Positions 46,657 through 55,915 of a stretch of 64,000 bases of DNA are shown piece after piece. Below the pieces are notes generated by a model. The model was given only the letters and a program-made list of their open reading frames with translations. It was not told the DNA's origin and searched no databases. The stretch is from Kangiella aquimarina DSM 16071 (GTDB lineage: Bacteria > Pseudomonadota > Gammaproteobacteria > Enterobacterales > Kangiellaceae), in the NCBI RefSeq assembly GCF_000374105.1, contig NZ_KB893650.1, positions 109,645 to 173,644 on the forward strand. Direction: 5' to 3'. A program made the translations under genes and the position numbers. Positions within the stretch are counted from its first letter, which is position 1. Every line of letters begins with the position of its first letter.

Positions 46657-48006
46657 ATGTTAGAAAAAGTGGTCATAGCCAATCGCGGTGAAATTGCCTT
46701 GCGCATTTTGCGCGCCTGCCGCGAATTGGGAATCAAGACCGTCGCCGTGCACTCGACCGCTGACGAAGACTTGATGCACGTCCGTCTGGCCGACGAGTCA
46801 GTGTGCATCGGTCCGGCTTCAGCGCAAGCCAGCTACTTAAATATCCCTGCGATTATTTCAGCGGCTGAAATTACCGATGCAGTGGGTATTCACCCCGGTT
46901 ACGGTTTCCTTGCCGAAAATGCAGATTTTGCCGAACAGGTTGAGCAAAGTGGTTTCACTTTCATCGGTCCAAGAGCAGACACTATCCGACTGATGGGCGA
47001 CAAAGTTTCCGCAATTTCAGCGATGAAAAAAGCTGGCGTACCCTGCGTACCTGGTTCAGACGGCCCATTAGGTAATAACGAAAAAGATAACATTGCCATG
47101 GCCAAGCGCATCGGTTATCCGGTGATCATTAAAGCTGCCGGCGGTGGCGGTGGTCGCGGTATGCGTGTGGTGCGCAAAGAAAGCGAACTGGTTAAAGCCA
47201 TTGAGCTGACCAAAGCCGAAGCGGGCTCTGCATTCAACAATGACATGGTTTACATGGAAAAATTCCTGGAAAACCCACGTCATATTGAGATTCAAGTTTT
47301 AGCAGATAGCCACGGTAATGCGATTTACCTTGGTGAGCGTGACTGCTCAATGCAACGTCGTCACCAGAAAGTGGTTGAAGAAGCGCCAGCTCCAGGCATT
47401 TCTGAGCAGATGCGTCGTCATATTGGTGAGCGCTGTGTGCAGGCCTGTAAAGAGATTGGCTACCGAGGTGCGGGTACGTTTGAATTCTTGTATGAAAAAG
47501 GCGAGTTCTATTTCATCGAGATGAACACCCGTGTTCAGGTAGAGCATCCAGTAACTGAACTGATCACTGGTGTGGATATCATTAAGGAACAGCTGCGTAT
47601 CGCCAGCAATCAGCCGCTATCGTTCAAGCAGGAAGACATCAAACTGAACGGTCACTCAATCGAGTGTCGTATTAATGCTGAAGATCCTGACACTTTCATT
47701 CCATCGCCAGGTGTTATTCAGCGCTATCATGCGCCAGGTGGTCCCGGGATTCGTATTGACTCGCATATTTATGCAACTTACAAAGTTCCGCCATACTATG
47801 ATTCAATGATCGGTAAACTGATCACACATGGTGAAACTCGCGAAGTTGCGATTGCACGTATGCAGATGGCATTGGAAGAAATTGTGATTGACGGTATTAA
47901 AACTAACATTCCATTACAGAAACGTATTCTTGCTGATGCAAACTTCCATAAAGGTGGTACTAACATCCACTATCTGGAACAACATATGTTTGGCGAGAAA
48001 GAGTAA
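46657..48006 (+). CDS. accC: biotin carboxylase of acetyl-CoA carboxylase
   Basis: AccC carboxylates AccB-bound biotin using ATP and bicarbonate. The start at 46657 ([20 protein letters not shown]) gives 449 residues, the same as E. coli, with AGGA upstream; an earlier ATG would add six residues. The ATP-grasp loop [36 protein letters not shown] and the biotin-site region are intact. A terminator follows. Confidence 0.97.
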   Translation: MLEKVVIANRGEIALRILRACRELGIKTVAVHSTADEDLMHVRLADESVCIGPASAQASYLNIPAIISAAEITDAVGIHPGYGFLAENADFAEQVEQSGFTFIGPRADTIRLMGDKVSAISAMKKAGVPCVPGSDGPLGNNEKDNIAMAKRIGYPVIIKAAGGGGGRGMRVVRKESELVKAIELTKAEAGSAFNNDMVYMEKFLENPRHIEIQVLADSHGNAIYLGERDCSMQRRHQKVVEEAPAPGISEQMRRHIGERCVQACKEIGYRGAGTFEFLYEKGEFYFIEMNTRVQVEHPVTELITGVDIIKEQLRIASNQPLSFKQEDIKLNGHSIECRINAEDPDTFIPSPGVIQRYHAPGGPGIRIDSHIYATYKVPPYYDSMIGKLITHGETREVAIARMQMALEEIVIDGIKTNIPLQKRILADANFHKGGTNIHYLEQHMFGEKE

Positions 48007-48028
48007 GCGTTAACCTGTACTACTTAGG

Positions 48029-48069
48029 CCGTCCTGTTTTCTTTATCAGGAAAACTGGGCGGTTTTTTT
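48029..48069 (+). terminator. accC terminator
   Basis: CCGTCC-T-GTTTTC pairs with GAAAAC-T-GGGCGG, followed by seven T. The T tract reaches the stop region of the convergent lipoprotein gene. Confidence 0.8.
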
Positions 48070-48805
48070 ATTGCCAGTTAATGTCATCGATGAAGCGCCA
48101 CATAATCTTCGGGTTCTGTTTCTTATCTTCAATAATCAGCAAATCAACACCTTCACCATCCCCTGAATCTGTGACCAGCCATTCGGTCATAATCATCAAG
48201 TCTTCTATCTCATCAGCATTAAAGTCTGCTCTGGCAACTTCAGTAATCTTGACGCTTAAAACATCATTCAGCAAAACCTCAAACACATTATCCTGAACGG
48301 TATTGATCTCATTAATATTGAGCTCAGCCAATGTTTTCTGCTGCGCGTTTCGTTCCTGTTGCTCATTAAAACTTGGAGTTATATTTGCAGGAAGCTGTTT
48401 TAAATAGTCTATAGATAAGGACTGTGGCAAATAGCTTGAAGTTGCCGGCTTAGCATGGATAAATTTCTTGGCAATTGCACAATCAAGCTTGGCCATAATC
48501 AACAGATTGGCTTGTCTTTCAACCACAGAATTGATAGGCGCTGCATCAATTTCCATGCAATTCTGCAAATAGCGCTCACCATTATTCTTAAACTGTATTG
48601 GAGAATAGGGTTGCAGGCGTGTATTACTATAGTTCTCATCCAGTATTTCAAAGTGCTCTACAATGTTAGGGTTTAGCCATTTCTTTTTCTTTTCATTATC
48701 AACTTTTTGATCACTGTTCTGATTGCAACCAATCAATGATGTTACCAGTAACGGTATAGCTGCCATCGAACTTATAAGCTTAAGAAACCTTAGATTTTTT
48801 CGCAT
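48068..48805 (-). CDS. lipoprotein of unknown function
   Basis: This 245-residue protein has a lipobox SLIGC at Cys27 after a hydrophobic stretch. The mature part has no recognised domain; ARADFNADEIEDLMIMTEW resembles the FG-GAP/EF-hand-like DxNxDxxxD pattern seen in surface proteins. Its ATG lies inside the end of the upstream muramidase-fold gene (26-base overlap in another frame), so the two are almost certainly co-translated. An inhibitor or immunity role towards that protein is a guess. Confidence 0.7.
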   Translation of the reverse strand: MRKNLRFLKLISSMAAIPLLVTSLIGCNQNSDQKVDNEKKKKWLNPNIVEHFEILDENYSNTRLQPYSPIQFKNNGERYLQNCMEIDAAPINSVVERQANLLIMAKLDCAIAKKFIHAKPATSSYLPQSLSIDYLKQLPANITPSFNEQQERNAQQKTLAELNINEINTVQDNVFEVLLNDVLSVKITEVARADFNADEIEDLMIMTEWLVTDSGDGEGVDLLIIEDKKQNPKIMWRFIDDINWQ

Positions 48806-49430
48806 CCTGGCCCTGCTGGTATTGTTGTGCGATCAAAAATAAATCCCGTACATAATTATTTCGAGCTGTAGAGACCTGTCTGCGACGTGACTCTGCTGCA
48901 GCCGTTTTCCAGTCTTCAATCTTGATAGCACCGTTAAACTTTGGCCAGCTGGTACGCAAGTTTGTCATGCCTAGATTGAATATCATATCGAATAAAGCCA
49001 TCTGTACTTCATTCGGAAAATCATCAAAGTTTCGCTGAAACCCTTTATTCCTGCTATACAGCTGAGTCAACTCTCGATAAAAGCTCTCGATATGTTTAAA
49101 CAGCAAGGTTTCGATGTCCTGGTCCAACATTATTAAACGAGTAAATTGTTTATAATAACTGGCTTTATAACGGCGAGGATTATCTGGCCCATTTAATTGA
49201 ACAAATTGATATTCTGCTCGTTTTTCTTCTTCGGTTGCACGGCGTAACCACCAGTTGAACATACGGGGAATATAAAGAGGCAGTTCTGCGGCAGCATCTT
49301 CTGATACTACTTGATGACCGATTCCTATTGTCACCTTACCGACAGAATCTAAATAGAAATGATTGACGCGCCCCTCAAGCTTTTCGAGTTGCTCAATCAG
49401 TGCATCCTTTACGCTATCCTTTAGCGACAT
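48780..49430 (-). CDS. pesticin/GH24 lysozyme-fold protein
   Basis: The start at 49430 (MSLKDSVKDALIEQ) follows AGGAG at five bases; longer starts have no such site. The 216-residue protein shows the muramidase pattern EKLEGRVNHFYLDSVGKVTI and GIGHQ: Glu19 as likely acid catalyst, Asp28 and Thr34 nearby. MFNWWLRRATEEEKRAEY and FDMIFNLGMTNLRTSWPKF also fit the pesticin-lysozyme group. No signal peptide is present, so export would need a holin, a secretion system or lysis. It overlaps the downstream lipoprotein gene. Confidence 0.72.
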   Translation of the reverse strand: MSLKDSVKDALIEQLEKLEGRVNHFYLDSVGKVTIGIGHQVVSEDAAAELPLYIPRMFNWWLRRATEEEKRAEYQFVQLNGPDNPRRYKASYYKQFTRLIMLDQDIETLLFKHIESFYRELTQLYSRNKGFQRNFDDFPNEVQMALFDMIFNLGMTNLRTSWPKFNGAIKIEDWKTAAAESRRRQVSTARNNYVRDLFLIAQQYQQGQDAKKSKVS

Positions 49431-49598
49431 AAAAACTCCTTGTTGCCTTTGTCCCTTGCTTGCCAATGGCAAGCTGGCCAATATCTTTTCTGACCTAATT
49501 GAGGTTATAGCAAGTAAATTCCCTGAATTCAATGTGCCTATTAGTAGATCGCAGGCTTTGCCTCTATAATAGCCGCAAATTATTGATTCGCTCTTACT

Positions 49599-50486
49599 AT
49601 GGCCTGGATACAACTAAAATTTAACTATAAGCACCCTGATGCAGATTCGCTGAGTGACTATCTGATGGAACTTGGTGCTCTAGCGGTAACTTTTCTGGAT
49701 GCAGAAGATAAGCCGATTCTTGAGCCCAAGCCGGGCGAAACCCCATTGTGGGAACACCTTATCGTGTTGGCACTGTTCGATGCAGATGCTGATACTAAAG
49801 ACATCGACAGCGCTATTCAGTCGCATGCATTTGCCCAACATATTGGCCAGCAGTACGAATGGGAGATTATTCGTGATCAGGATTGGGAGCGCTCATGGAT
49901 GGAAAACTTCAAACCGATGCAATTCGGCAGCCGTGTATGGATTGTGCCCAGCTGGTGTGAAGCTCCTGATCCAGAGGCAGTGAATATCAAGCTCGATCCG
50001 GGCCTTGCCTTCGGTACAGGTACCCACGCCACTACCGCTTTATGCCTGCAATGGCTTGATGGTGCAGATTTAAAAGGCAAAACCGTCGTTGATTACGGTT
50101 GTGGTTCCGGCATTCTGGCCATCGCATCTCTGCTGCTGGGCGCTGAAAAAGTATATGCCGTCGACATCGATCCCCAGGCCATTGAAGCCACCAGGCAGAA
50201 TCTTGAACGCAATGGTATTGCCAGTAATAGATTGGTATTGGGATTGCCCGAACAGGTCGATCTACCGCAAGCGGACATTCTGGTTGCCAATATTCTGGCC
50301 GAACCTTTGCGCCAGTTGGCAGAATCTATTGCAAATTCGGTGCAACTCGGCGGTAATCTGGTATTATCGGGCCTTCTTGAAACTCAGGCTGGCGAGCTTA
50401 ACAGCTTATATAGTCAGTGGTTCGAGATGGATGCTCCTAAAGTACAGGAAGACTGGGCGCGCCTGTCAGGAACCAGGAAATCTTAA
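49599..50486 (+). CDS. prmA: ribosomal protein L11 methyltransferase
   Basis: PrmA trimethylates ribosomal protein L11 with S-adenosylmethionine. The 295-residue protein has an N-terminal substrate-recognition domain (WIQLKFNYKHPDADSLSDYL) and a Rossmann methyltransferase domain: LDPGLAFGTGTHATTALCL, VVDYGCGSGILAIAS, VDIDPQAIEATRQN, NILAEPL. It is divergent from the muramidase-fold gene and upstream of the zinc-ribbon protein gene. Confidence 0.96.
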   Translation: MAWIQLKFNYKHPDADSLSDYLMELGALAVTFLDAEDKPILEPKPGETPLWEHLIVLALFDADADTKDIDSAIQSHAFAQHIGQQYEWEIIRDQDWERSWMENFKPMQFGSRVWIVPSWCEAPDPEAVNIKLDPGLAFGTGTHATTALCLQWLDGADLKGKTVVDYGCGSGILAIASLLLGAEKVYAVDIDPQAIEATRQNLERNGIASNRLVLGLPEQVDLPQADILVANILAEPLRQLAESIANSVQLGGNLVLSGLLETQAGELNSLYSQWFEMDAPKVQEDWARLSGTRKS

Positions 50487-50543
50487 AGCCTGGTTTCAAG
50501 TATATATTGATCAGCTGTTCTATGGGGTAGTCATTTCAGTTCT

Positions 50544-51305
50544 ATGAGCGAAACCTTTTTAACCAATTGTCCGCACTGCAAGTCAGTGTTCAAATTGCGT
50601 CGCGAACATCTTGAAGTCGCTTCGGGCCATGTCCGTTGCGGTAACTGCCATTCTTTATTTTTAGCCACAGATTCATTGGTATCGCTGGATAAAGAAACGC
50701 AAAAAGCACAGATGGAAGATACGGTTGAAAAGGCTGAAGATAAGATCATGGATAAGGCCATCCCTGAGCTTACCGATGAAGACAAAAGCGAGCATTACGA
50801 ACTGGCCATCGAAGCTACACCCAGTTCTGCTCCGCATTATTTCAAATGGTCAATCTATTCTCTTGCCGGACTAATCCTGATTTTTCTTGGCGTCTGGTTC
50901 CTTTATGTGTGGCCCAATAAAGCTACTCTGTCTCAAGATGCTAACTGGCGTCCCGTGATGCAGGTATCCTGCAAAGTATTCCAGTGTGTAGTACCGCCAC
51001 TTCAGGATCTCAAACAATATCGCGTTAGCTCAATCGACGTATCCGAAAGTCCTGGCGGCCAAAAAGAAGTCAGCATGGTTCTAAAGAACTTAGCCGACTT
51101 TGCCCAGCCTTTCCCTAAAATACAGGTTATTTTAAGCGACATTAAAGGCAAGCAGTATAAAAGCCCAGTATACTCGCCTGAGCAGTACCTGCCCGAGGTT
51201 AATCACAATGCCTTGATCCAACCGGGTCAATCAGTGCAAATCGGCTTCAGCTTCAACAGCAGCCTTGAGCACTACAGCGGCTATCAGGTGCAACTGGTTC
51301 AGTAG
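50544..51305 (+). CDS. zinc-ribbon DUF3426 membrane protein
   Basis: This 253-residue single-pass protein has an N-terminal MJ0042-type zinc ribbon (CPHCKSVFKLRREHLEV, then VRCGNCHSLF; two CxxC pairs). An acidic cytoplasmic linker and one membrane helix follow (about 95-117, IYSLAGLILIFLGVWFLYVW). The periplasmic DUF3426 domain contains the pair CKVFQCVVPP, which could form a disulfide. It lies between prmA and dusB-fis, a conserved gammaproteobacterial neighbourhood. Function is unknown. Confidence 0.85.
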   Translation: MSETFLTNCPHCKSVFKLRREHLEVASGHVRCGNCHSLFLATDSLVSLDKETQKAQMEDTVEKAEDKIMDKAIPELTDEDKSEHYELAIEATPSSAPHYFKWSIYSLAGLILIFLGVWFLYVWPNKATLSQDANWRPVMQVSCKVFQCVVPPLQDLKQYRVSSIDVSESPGGQKEVSMVLKNLADFAQPFPKIQVILSDIKGKQYKSPVYSPEQYLPEVNHNALIQPGQSVQIGFSFNSSLEHYSGYQVQLVQ

Positions 51306-51319
51306 GTGCTTTATAATCT

Positions 51320-51442
51320 GTCATTGCGAGGAGGCCACCGGACGACACGGTGCCCAAAGGAAATGCCCTTGGGTGCAATCTCGTTAAATTTACTGAACTG
51401 TCTTACTCAGATTGCCACGATCCTCTTATCACTCGCAATGAC
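51320..51442. repeat. intergenic palindromic repeat, 123 bp
   Basis: Perfect 11-bp terminal inverted repeats (GTCATTGCGAG / CTCGCAATGAC) bound this element, which also contains internal complementary pieces GCAATCTCG and CAGATTGCC. The layout matches dispersed TCATTGCGAG-type repeats recalled from many bacterial genomes. It lies after the zinc-ribbon gene and before the dusB promoter. Confidence 0.65.
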
Positions 51443-51550
51443 TGAGTAATGTATTGCCCACCAAATTGACATTTAGCAAGCCCCCTCCCCTTAAGCCTTT
51501 GAACTATTTATTGTCAAGCAAAAAATTGATGCTTTTTTATACAAATTCCG

Positions 51551-51579
51551 TTCAAAAAATGAATTAAAGCGTGTATGAT
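51551..51579 (+). promoter_or_regulatory. putative dusB-fis promoter
   Basis: TTCAAA and TATGAT are separated by 17 bases, followed by a GC-rich discriminator CGGCC. This layout is typical of growth-rate- and ppGpp-controlled promoters such as the E. coli dusB-fis promoter. Confidence 0.4.
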
Positions 51580-51611
51580 CGGCCACCTTAAATTCAACCC
51601 TGATGGCGCTT

Positions 51612-52592
51612 ATGCGAATTGGTCCTTATCAACTTGAGAATCCGTTGATCCTGGCGCCGATGGCGGGTGTGACTGATCGTCCCTTCCGTCAACTGTGTAA
51701 AGAGCTTGGGGCTGGCCTGACCGTTTCTGAAATGATCGCCGCCAACCCAAAGCTTCGTAATACGCGAAAAAGCATTCAGCGTAGCAATCATCAGGGAGAG
51801 CCTGGCATCCGCTCTGTGCAGATTGCCGGTGCTGAGCCAGAAATGCTGGCCCAGTCCGCGCAGTACAATGTGCAAAATGGTGCTGAAATCATTGATATTA
51901 ATATGGGATGTCCCGCCAAAAAGGTCTGCAAAAAGGCAGCCGGTTCGGCCCTTTTGCAAGATCCGAAGCTGGTGGAAGACATTCTCAATGCCGTTGTGTC
52001 AGCGGTCGAGGTTCCGGTGACACTGAAAATTCGTACTGGCTGGAATCATGACAACCGTAATGGTGTCCAGATTGCCCAGATTGCGGAACAGGCAGGCATC
52101 CAGGCGCTGGCGGTTCATGGCCGTACCCGCGCGGATAAATACCTTGGTAATGCTGAATACGATACGATTGCGGCGATTAAGCAATCAGTGTCGATCCCAG
52201 TAGTAGCCAATGGAGATATCACCAGCCCTGAAAAAGCCCGGTTTGTATTGGATTACACCGGTGTTGACGGATTGATGATTGGTCGCGGCGCACAGGGTAA
52301 CCCCTGGATTTTTCGCGAAGTTTGGCATTATCTGCAAACTGGAGAAAAGCTGTCACCACCGAGTTGGCAGGAAGTGCGTCAGGTATTGCTTGGACATATC
52401 AATGCTCTGCATGAGTTTTATGGCGCTGTGATGGGACCTCGTATCGCACGCAAACACGTTTCCTGGTATTTGCAAGAACAGGCAGATGCCAATGAGTTTC
52501 GTCGAACCTTCAATGCCATCGAAGATGGTGCTGAACAGTTGGACGTTTTAGACCGTTATTTTGAACAAAAGCAACAGGCTATAGCAGCATGA
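51612..52592 (+). CDS. dusB: tRNA-dihydrouridine synthase B
   Basis: DusB is an FMN enzyme that reduces uridines in the tRNA D loop. The 326-residue protein starts MRIGPYQLENPLILAPMAGV (an ATG three codons upstream is also possible). It has NMGCPAKKVCKKAAGSALL with the catalytic Cys, LKIRTGW, VHGRTR and NGDITSPEKA with the FMN-phosphate site. Its stop overlaps the fis start by ATGA, the classic dusB-fis operon. Confidence 0.95.
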   Translation: MRIGPYQLENPLILAPMAGVTDRPFRQLCKELGAGLTVSEMIAANPKLRNTRKSIQRSNHQGEPGIRSVQIAGAEPEMLAQSAQYNVQNGAEIIDINMGCPAKKVCKKAAGSALLQDPKLVEDILNAVVSAVEVPVTLKIRTGWNHDNRNGVQIAQIAEQAGIQALAVHGRTRADKYLGNAEYDTIAAIKQSVSIPVVANGDITSPEKARFVLDYTGVDGLMIGRGAQGNPWIFREVWHYLQTGEKLSPPSWQEVRQVLLGHINALHEFYGAVMGPRIARKHVSWYLQEQADANEFRRTFNAIEDGAEQLDVLDRYFEQKQQAIAA

Positions 52593-52894
52593 CTATTTTT
52601 GATACAAATCTAACTCGAGAAAGTAACAACCAAGACAACCCTGTAGACGGTAACTCGTTTGCGTCCAACCCAACGTTGCGCGAGCACGTTGCCATGTCAA
52701 TGCAGAATTACTTAAAGCAAATGCATGGCCAACCGTTAAGCGAAGTCTATGACTTGGTTCTAACGCAGGTGGAAGAACCGTTACTACGCGCCATTATGGA
52801 CTATACGCGTAACAACCAGACTAAAGCCGCTCAGGTTTTAGGTCTAAACCGCGGTACCTTGCGTAAAAAGCTTAAACGCTACAATCTTCTGTAA
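52589..52894 (+). CDS. fis: nucleoid-associated regulator Fis
   Basis: Fis is a homodimeric DNA-bending protein that activates rRNA promoters and shapes the nucleoid. The 101-residue protein ends in the helix-turn-helix TRNNQTKAAQVLGLNRGTLRKKL, given in parts: QTKAAQVLGLNRGTLRK is diagnostic. The start overlaps the dusB stop. A strong terminator follows. Confidence 0.96.
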   Translation: MTIFDTNLTRESNNQDNPVDGNSFASNPTLREHVAMSMQNYLKQMHGQPLSEVYDLVLTQVEEPLLRAIMDYTRNNQTKAAQVLGLNRGTLRKKLKRYNLL

Positions 52895-52913
52895 CACAAT
52901 CAGTCACCTCAAA

Positions 52914-52944
52914 TTAGGGTTCTTATCAGAACCCTAAATTTTTT
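52914..52944 (+). terminator. dusB-fis terminator
   Basis: TTAGGGTTC and GAACCCTAA form a perfect 9-bp stem, followed by seven T. The purH ribosome-binding site begins just after. Confidence 0.88.
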
Positions 52945-52956
52945 TAAGGAGCTATC

Positions 52957-54522
52957 ATGCCTAACTATCGCCCAGTCAAACGCGCCTTGATCAGCGTTTC
53001 GGATAAAACTGGTGTAGTTGAATTTGCCCAAGCCCTTGCCGATAAAGGCATCGAAATTTTATCAACCGGTGGTACTGCCAAATTGATGCGCGATAATGGC
53101 ATCACGGTAACCGACGTTGCAGATTACACCGGCTTTCCTGAAATGATGGATGGTCGCGTCAAAACCCTTCATCCAAAAGTTCACGGTGCCATTCTTGGCC
53201 GCCGCGGTATGGATGATGAAGTGATGCAGGAGCACGGCATCATTGGCATCGACCTGGTTGTAGTGAACCTTTACCCTTTTGAAAGCACTATTGCCCGTGC
53301 CGATGCGACTCTTTCAGATGCGATAGAAAATATCGATATCGGCGGCCCTACCATGGTTCGCTCTGCCGCTAAAAATCATCAGGATGTCACTATCGTCGTT
53401 GAAAATGACGATTTTAAAGAAGTTGCTCGCCAAATTACTGAAAATGATGGCGTTGATATGGCTACCCGTTTCCGTCTGGCGGCCAAAGCCTTTGCCCACA
53501 CTGCCCGTTATGACGCAGCTATTTCTAATTATCTTGGCGTTCAGGCTGCAGATGATAACAGCGAATTCCCACCAACCTATTCTGTGCAATACAAGAAAGC
53601 ACAGGATATGCGTTACGGCGAAAATCCACATCAGAATGCTGCTTTCTATGTTGAGCACAATCCGCAGGAAGCTAGCGTTGCTACTGCCAAGCAAATTCAG
53701 GGTAAGGAATTATCTTTTAACAACGTAGCTGACACAGATGCTGCACTTGAGTGCGTTAAAAGCTTTGAAGAGCCTGCCTGTGTTATCGTAAAGCATGCTA
53801 ACCCTTGTGGCGTTGCAATAGCGGATAACATTGGCCAAGCTTATGAGCTTGCGTTCCAGACCGACCCAACATCAGCGTTCGGTGGCATAATCGCCTTTAA
53901 TCGCGAACTGGATGGTGACACCGCTAAAACTATTGTTGACCGACAGTTTGTTGAAGTGATTATTGCGCCTAAAGTTTCTGAAGAAGCCAAAGCAGCCGTT
54001 GCCAGCAAGCAGAACGTTCGTTTGCTTGAGTGTGGCGAATGGTCGGCACCGATTGCTGCACATGATTTCAAACGCGTTAATGGCGGTTTATTGGTACAAG
54101 ATCGCGATCTTGGCATGGTGTTCGCAGACGATCTTCGCATCGTCAGTAAACGCGAACCGACCAAAGAAGAAATGCGCGATTTGATGTTCTGCTGGAAAGT
54201 GGCCAAATACGTCAAGTCTAATGCCATTGTCTACGCCCGTAATGGCCAGACTATTGGTGTTGGCGCGGGTCAAATGAGCCGTGTCTATAGTGCCAAGATC
54301 GCAGGCATTAAAGCTGCTGACGAAAATCTTGAAGTGAAAGGTTCTGTAATGGCCTCTGATGCATTCTTCCCATTCCGCGACGGCATTGATGCCGCTGCTG
54401 AAGCCGGTATTACCGCGGTCATTCAACCGGGTGGTTCAATTCGCGACGATGAAGTTATTGAAGCTGCCAATGAGCATGGTATGGCCATGGTCTTTACTGG
54501 TATGCGTCATTTCCGTCATTAA
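52957..54522 (+). CDS. purH: bifunctional AICAR formyltransferase/IMP cyclohydrolase
   Basis: PurH performs the last two steps of IMP synthesis. The 521-residue protein has the N-terminal cyclohydrolase domain ([46 protein letters not shown]) and the C-terminal transformylase domain ([38 protein letters not shown]). AAGGAG precedes the ATG. It is followed by purD, the usual purHD pair. Confidence 0.98.
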   Translation: MPNYRPVKRALISVSDKTGVVEFAQALADKGIEILSTGGTAKLMRDNGITVTDVADYTGFPEMMDGRVKTLHPKVHGAILGRRGMDDEVMQEHGIIGIDLVVVNLYPFESTIARADATLSDAIENIDIGGPTMVRSAAKNHQDVTIVVENDDFKEVARQITENDGVDMATRFRLAAKAFAHTARYDAAISNYLGVQAADDNSEFPPTYSVQYKKAQDMRYGENPHQNAAFYVEHNPQEASVATAKQIQGKELSFNNVADTDAALECVKSFEEPACVIVKHANPCGVAIADNIGQAYELAFQTDPTSAFGGIIAFNRELDGDTAKTIVDRQFVEVIIAPKVSEEAKAAVASKQNVRLLECGEWSAPIAAHDFKRVNGGLLVQDRDLGMVFADDLRIVSKREPTKEEMRDLMFCWKVAKYVKSNAIVYARNGQTIGVGAGQMSRVYSAKIAGIKAADENLEVKGSVMASDAFFPFRDGIDAAAEAGITAVIQPGGSIRDDEVIEAANEHGMAMVFTGMRHFRH

Positions 54523-54539
54523 TCAGTGTGAGCATGACT

Positions 54540-55823
54540 ATGAATGTTTTAATTATTGGTAGTGGTGGTCGCGAGCATGCATTGGCATGGAAAGCGGCCC
54601 AGTCTTCTGAAGTAGATACGGTTTTTGTAGCGCCAGGCAATGCGGGTATCGCGCTGGAAAGCAAAATTAAAACCGTAGCCATTGGCGTAGAAGATATTGA
54701 TGCGCTTATCGATTTTGCCAAAGGCAATCAGGTTGCCCTGACCATCGTTGGTCCTGAAGCTCCGTTAGTGATTGGCGTTGTAGATGCCTTTACCCAAGCT
54801 GGCCTTAAGTGCTTTGGCCCATCCAAAGGTGCTGCACAGCTTGAGGGCTCAAAAGCTTTCACCAAAGACTTTTTAGCACGTCACAATATTCCAACTGCTG
54901 CCTATCAGAACTTTACCGAAATTGAACCAGCCAAAGCCTATGTTCGCGAAATGGGTACCCCTATCGTGATCAAAGCTGACGGTCTGGCTGCAGGTAAAGG
55001 CGTTATTATTGCACAGACCACTGACGAAGCTGATGCTGCGATTGACGATATGTTGGCAGGCAACAAATTTGGTGACGCCGGTCATCGTGTAGTTATCGAA
55101 GAGTTCCTGCAAGGTGAAGAAGCCAGTTTTATCGTGATGGTTGACGGCAAAAACATTTTGCCACTTGCGACCTCACAGGATCATAAAGCCCGCGACAATG
55201 GCGACACAGGCCCTAATACCGGCGGTATGGGCGCTTATTCGCCTGCTCCAGTGGTTACACCAGAAATGCATGATCGCATCATGCAGCAGGTTATTATTCC
55301 AACTGTTGAAGGTATGGCGGCAGAAGGTCATCCTTACACCGGCTTTTTATATGCTGGTGTGATGATTGATGCTGACGGTGTACCGAAAGTACTTGAGTAT
55401 AACTGTCGCTTTGGTGACCCTGAAACACAACCTATCATGAGTCGTCTTCAATCTGATCTGGTTGGACTTTGTTTAACTGCACTTGATGGCAAGCTTGATA
55501 CGGCCACTGCTGAGTGGGATTCTCGCGCAGCAGTTGGTGTAGTGATGGCTGCAGGTGGTTACCCGGATAGCTACCACAAAGGCGATGTTATTCATGGTCT
55601 GGATTCTGTTTCCGGTGCTAAAGTGTTCCATGCAGGTACAACCGAAAAAGACGGTCAGATTGTTACTAACGGTGGACGTGTTTTATGTGTCGTAGCGTTA
55701 GGTGATACTGTGACTGAAGCCCAGGCCAAAGCCTACGAAGGCGTTAAACAGATCAACTGGGATAATGTTTATTACCGTACTGATATCGGTCACAGGGCAA
55801 TTGCTCGCGAACAGTCAAAATAA
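54540..55823 (+). CDS. purD: phosphoribosylamine-glycine ligase
   Basis: PurD joins glycine to phosphoribosylamine in purine synthesis. The 427-residue ATP-grasp protein starts MNVLIIGSGGREHALAWK; an ATG and a GTG slightly upstream are alternatives. IVIKADGLAAGKGVIIA, FLQGEEASFIVMVDG, NTGGMGAYSPAP and YNCRFGDPETQ are all present. It begins just after purH and ends at a terminator. Confidence 0.97.
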   Translation: MNVLIIGSGGREHALAWKAAQSSEVDTVFVAPGNAGIALESKIKTVAIGVEDIDALIDFAKGNQVALTIVGPEAPLVIGVVDAFTQAGLKCFGPSKGAAQLEGSKAFTKDFLARHNIPTAAYQNFTEIEPAKAYVREMGTPIVIKADGLAAGKGVIIAQTTDEADAAIDDMLAGNKFGDAGHRVVIEEFLQGEEASFIVMVDGKNILPLATSQDHKARDNGDTGPNTGGMGAYSPAPVVTPEMHDRIMQQVIIPTVEGMAAEGHPYTGFLYAGVMIDADGVPKVLEYNCRFGDPETQPIMSRLQSDLVGLCLTALDGKLDTATAEWDSRAAVGVVMAAGGYPDSYHKGDVIHGLDSVSGAKVFHAGTTEKDGQIVTNGGRVLCVVALGDTVTEAQAKAYEGVKQINWDNVYYRTDIGHRAIAREQSK

Positions 55824-55850
55824 TCCTGGTTCATTGACCATTCATCAAAA

Positions 55851-55881
55851 AGCCTTACACTAACCTGTAAGGCTTTTTTTT
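55851..55881 (+). terminator. purHD terminator
   Basis: AGCCTTACA and TGTAAGGCT form a 9-bp stem with a six-base loop, followed by a T tract. Confidence 0.88.
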
Positions 55882-55915
55882 GTGCTTCAGAAAATTATAA
55901 GCGGACTGGTTTTAT

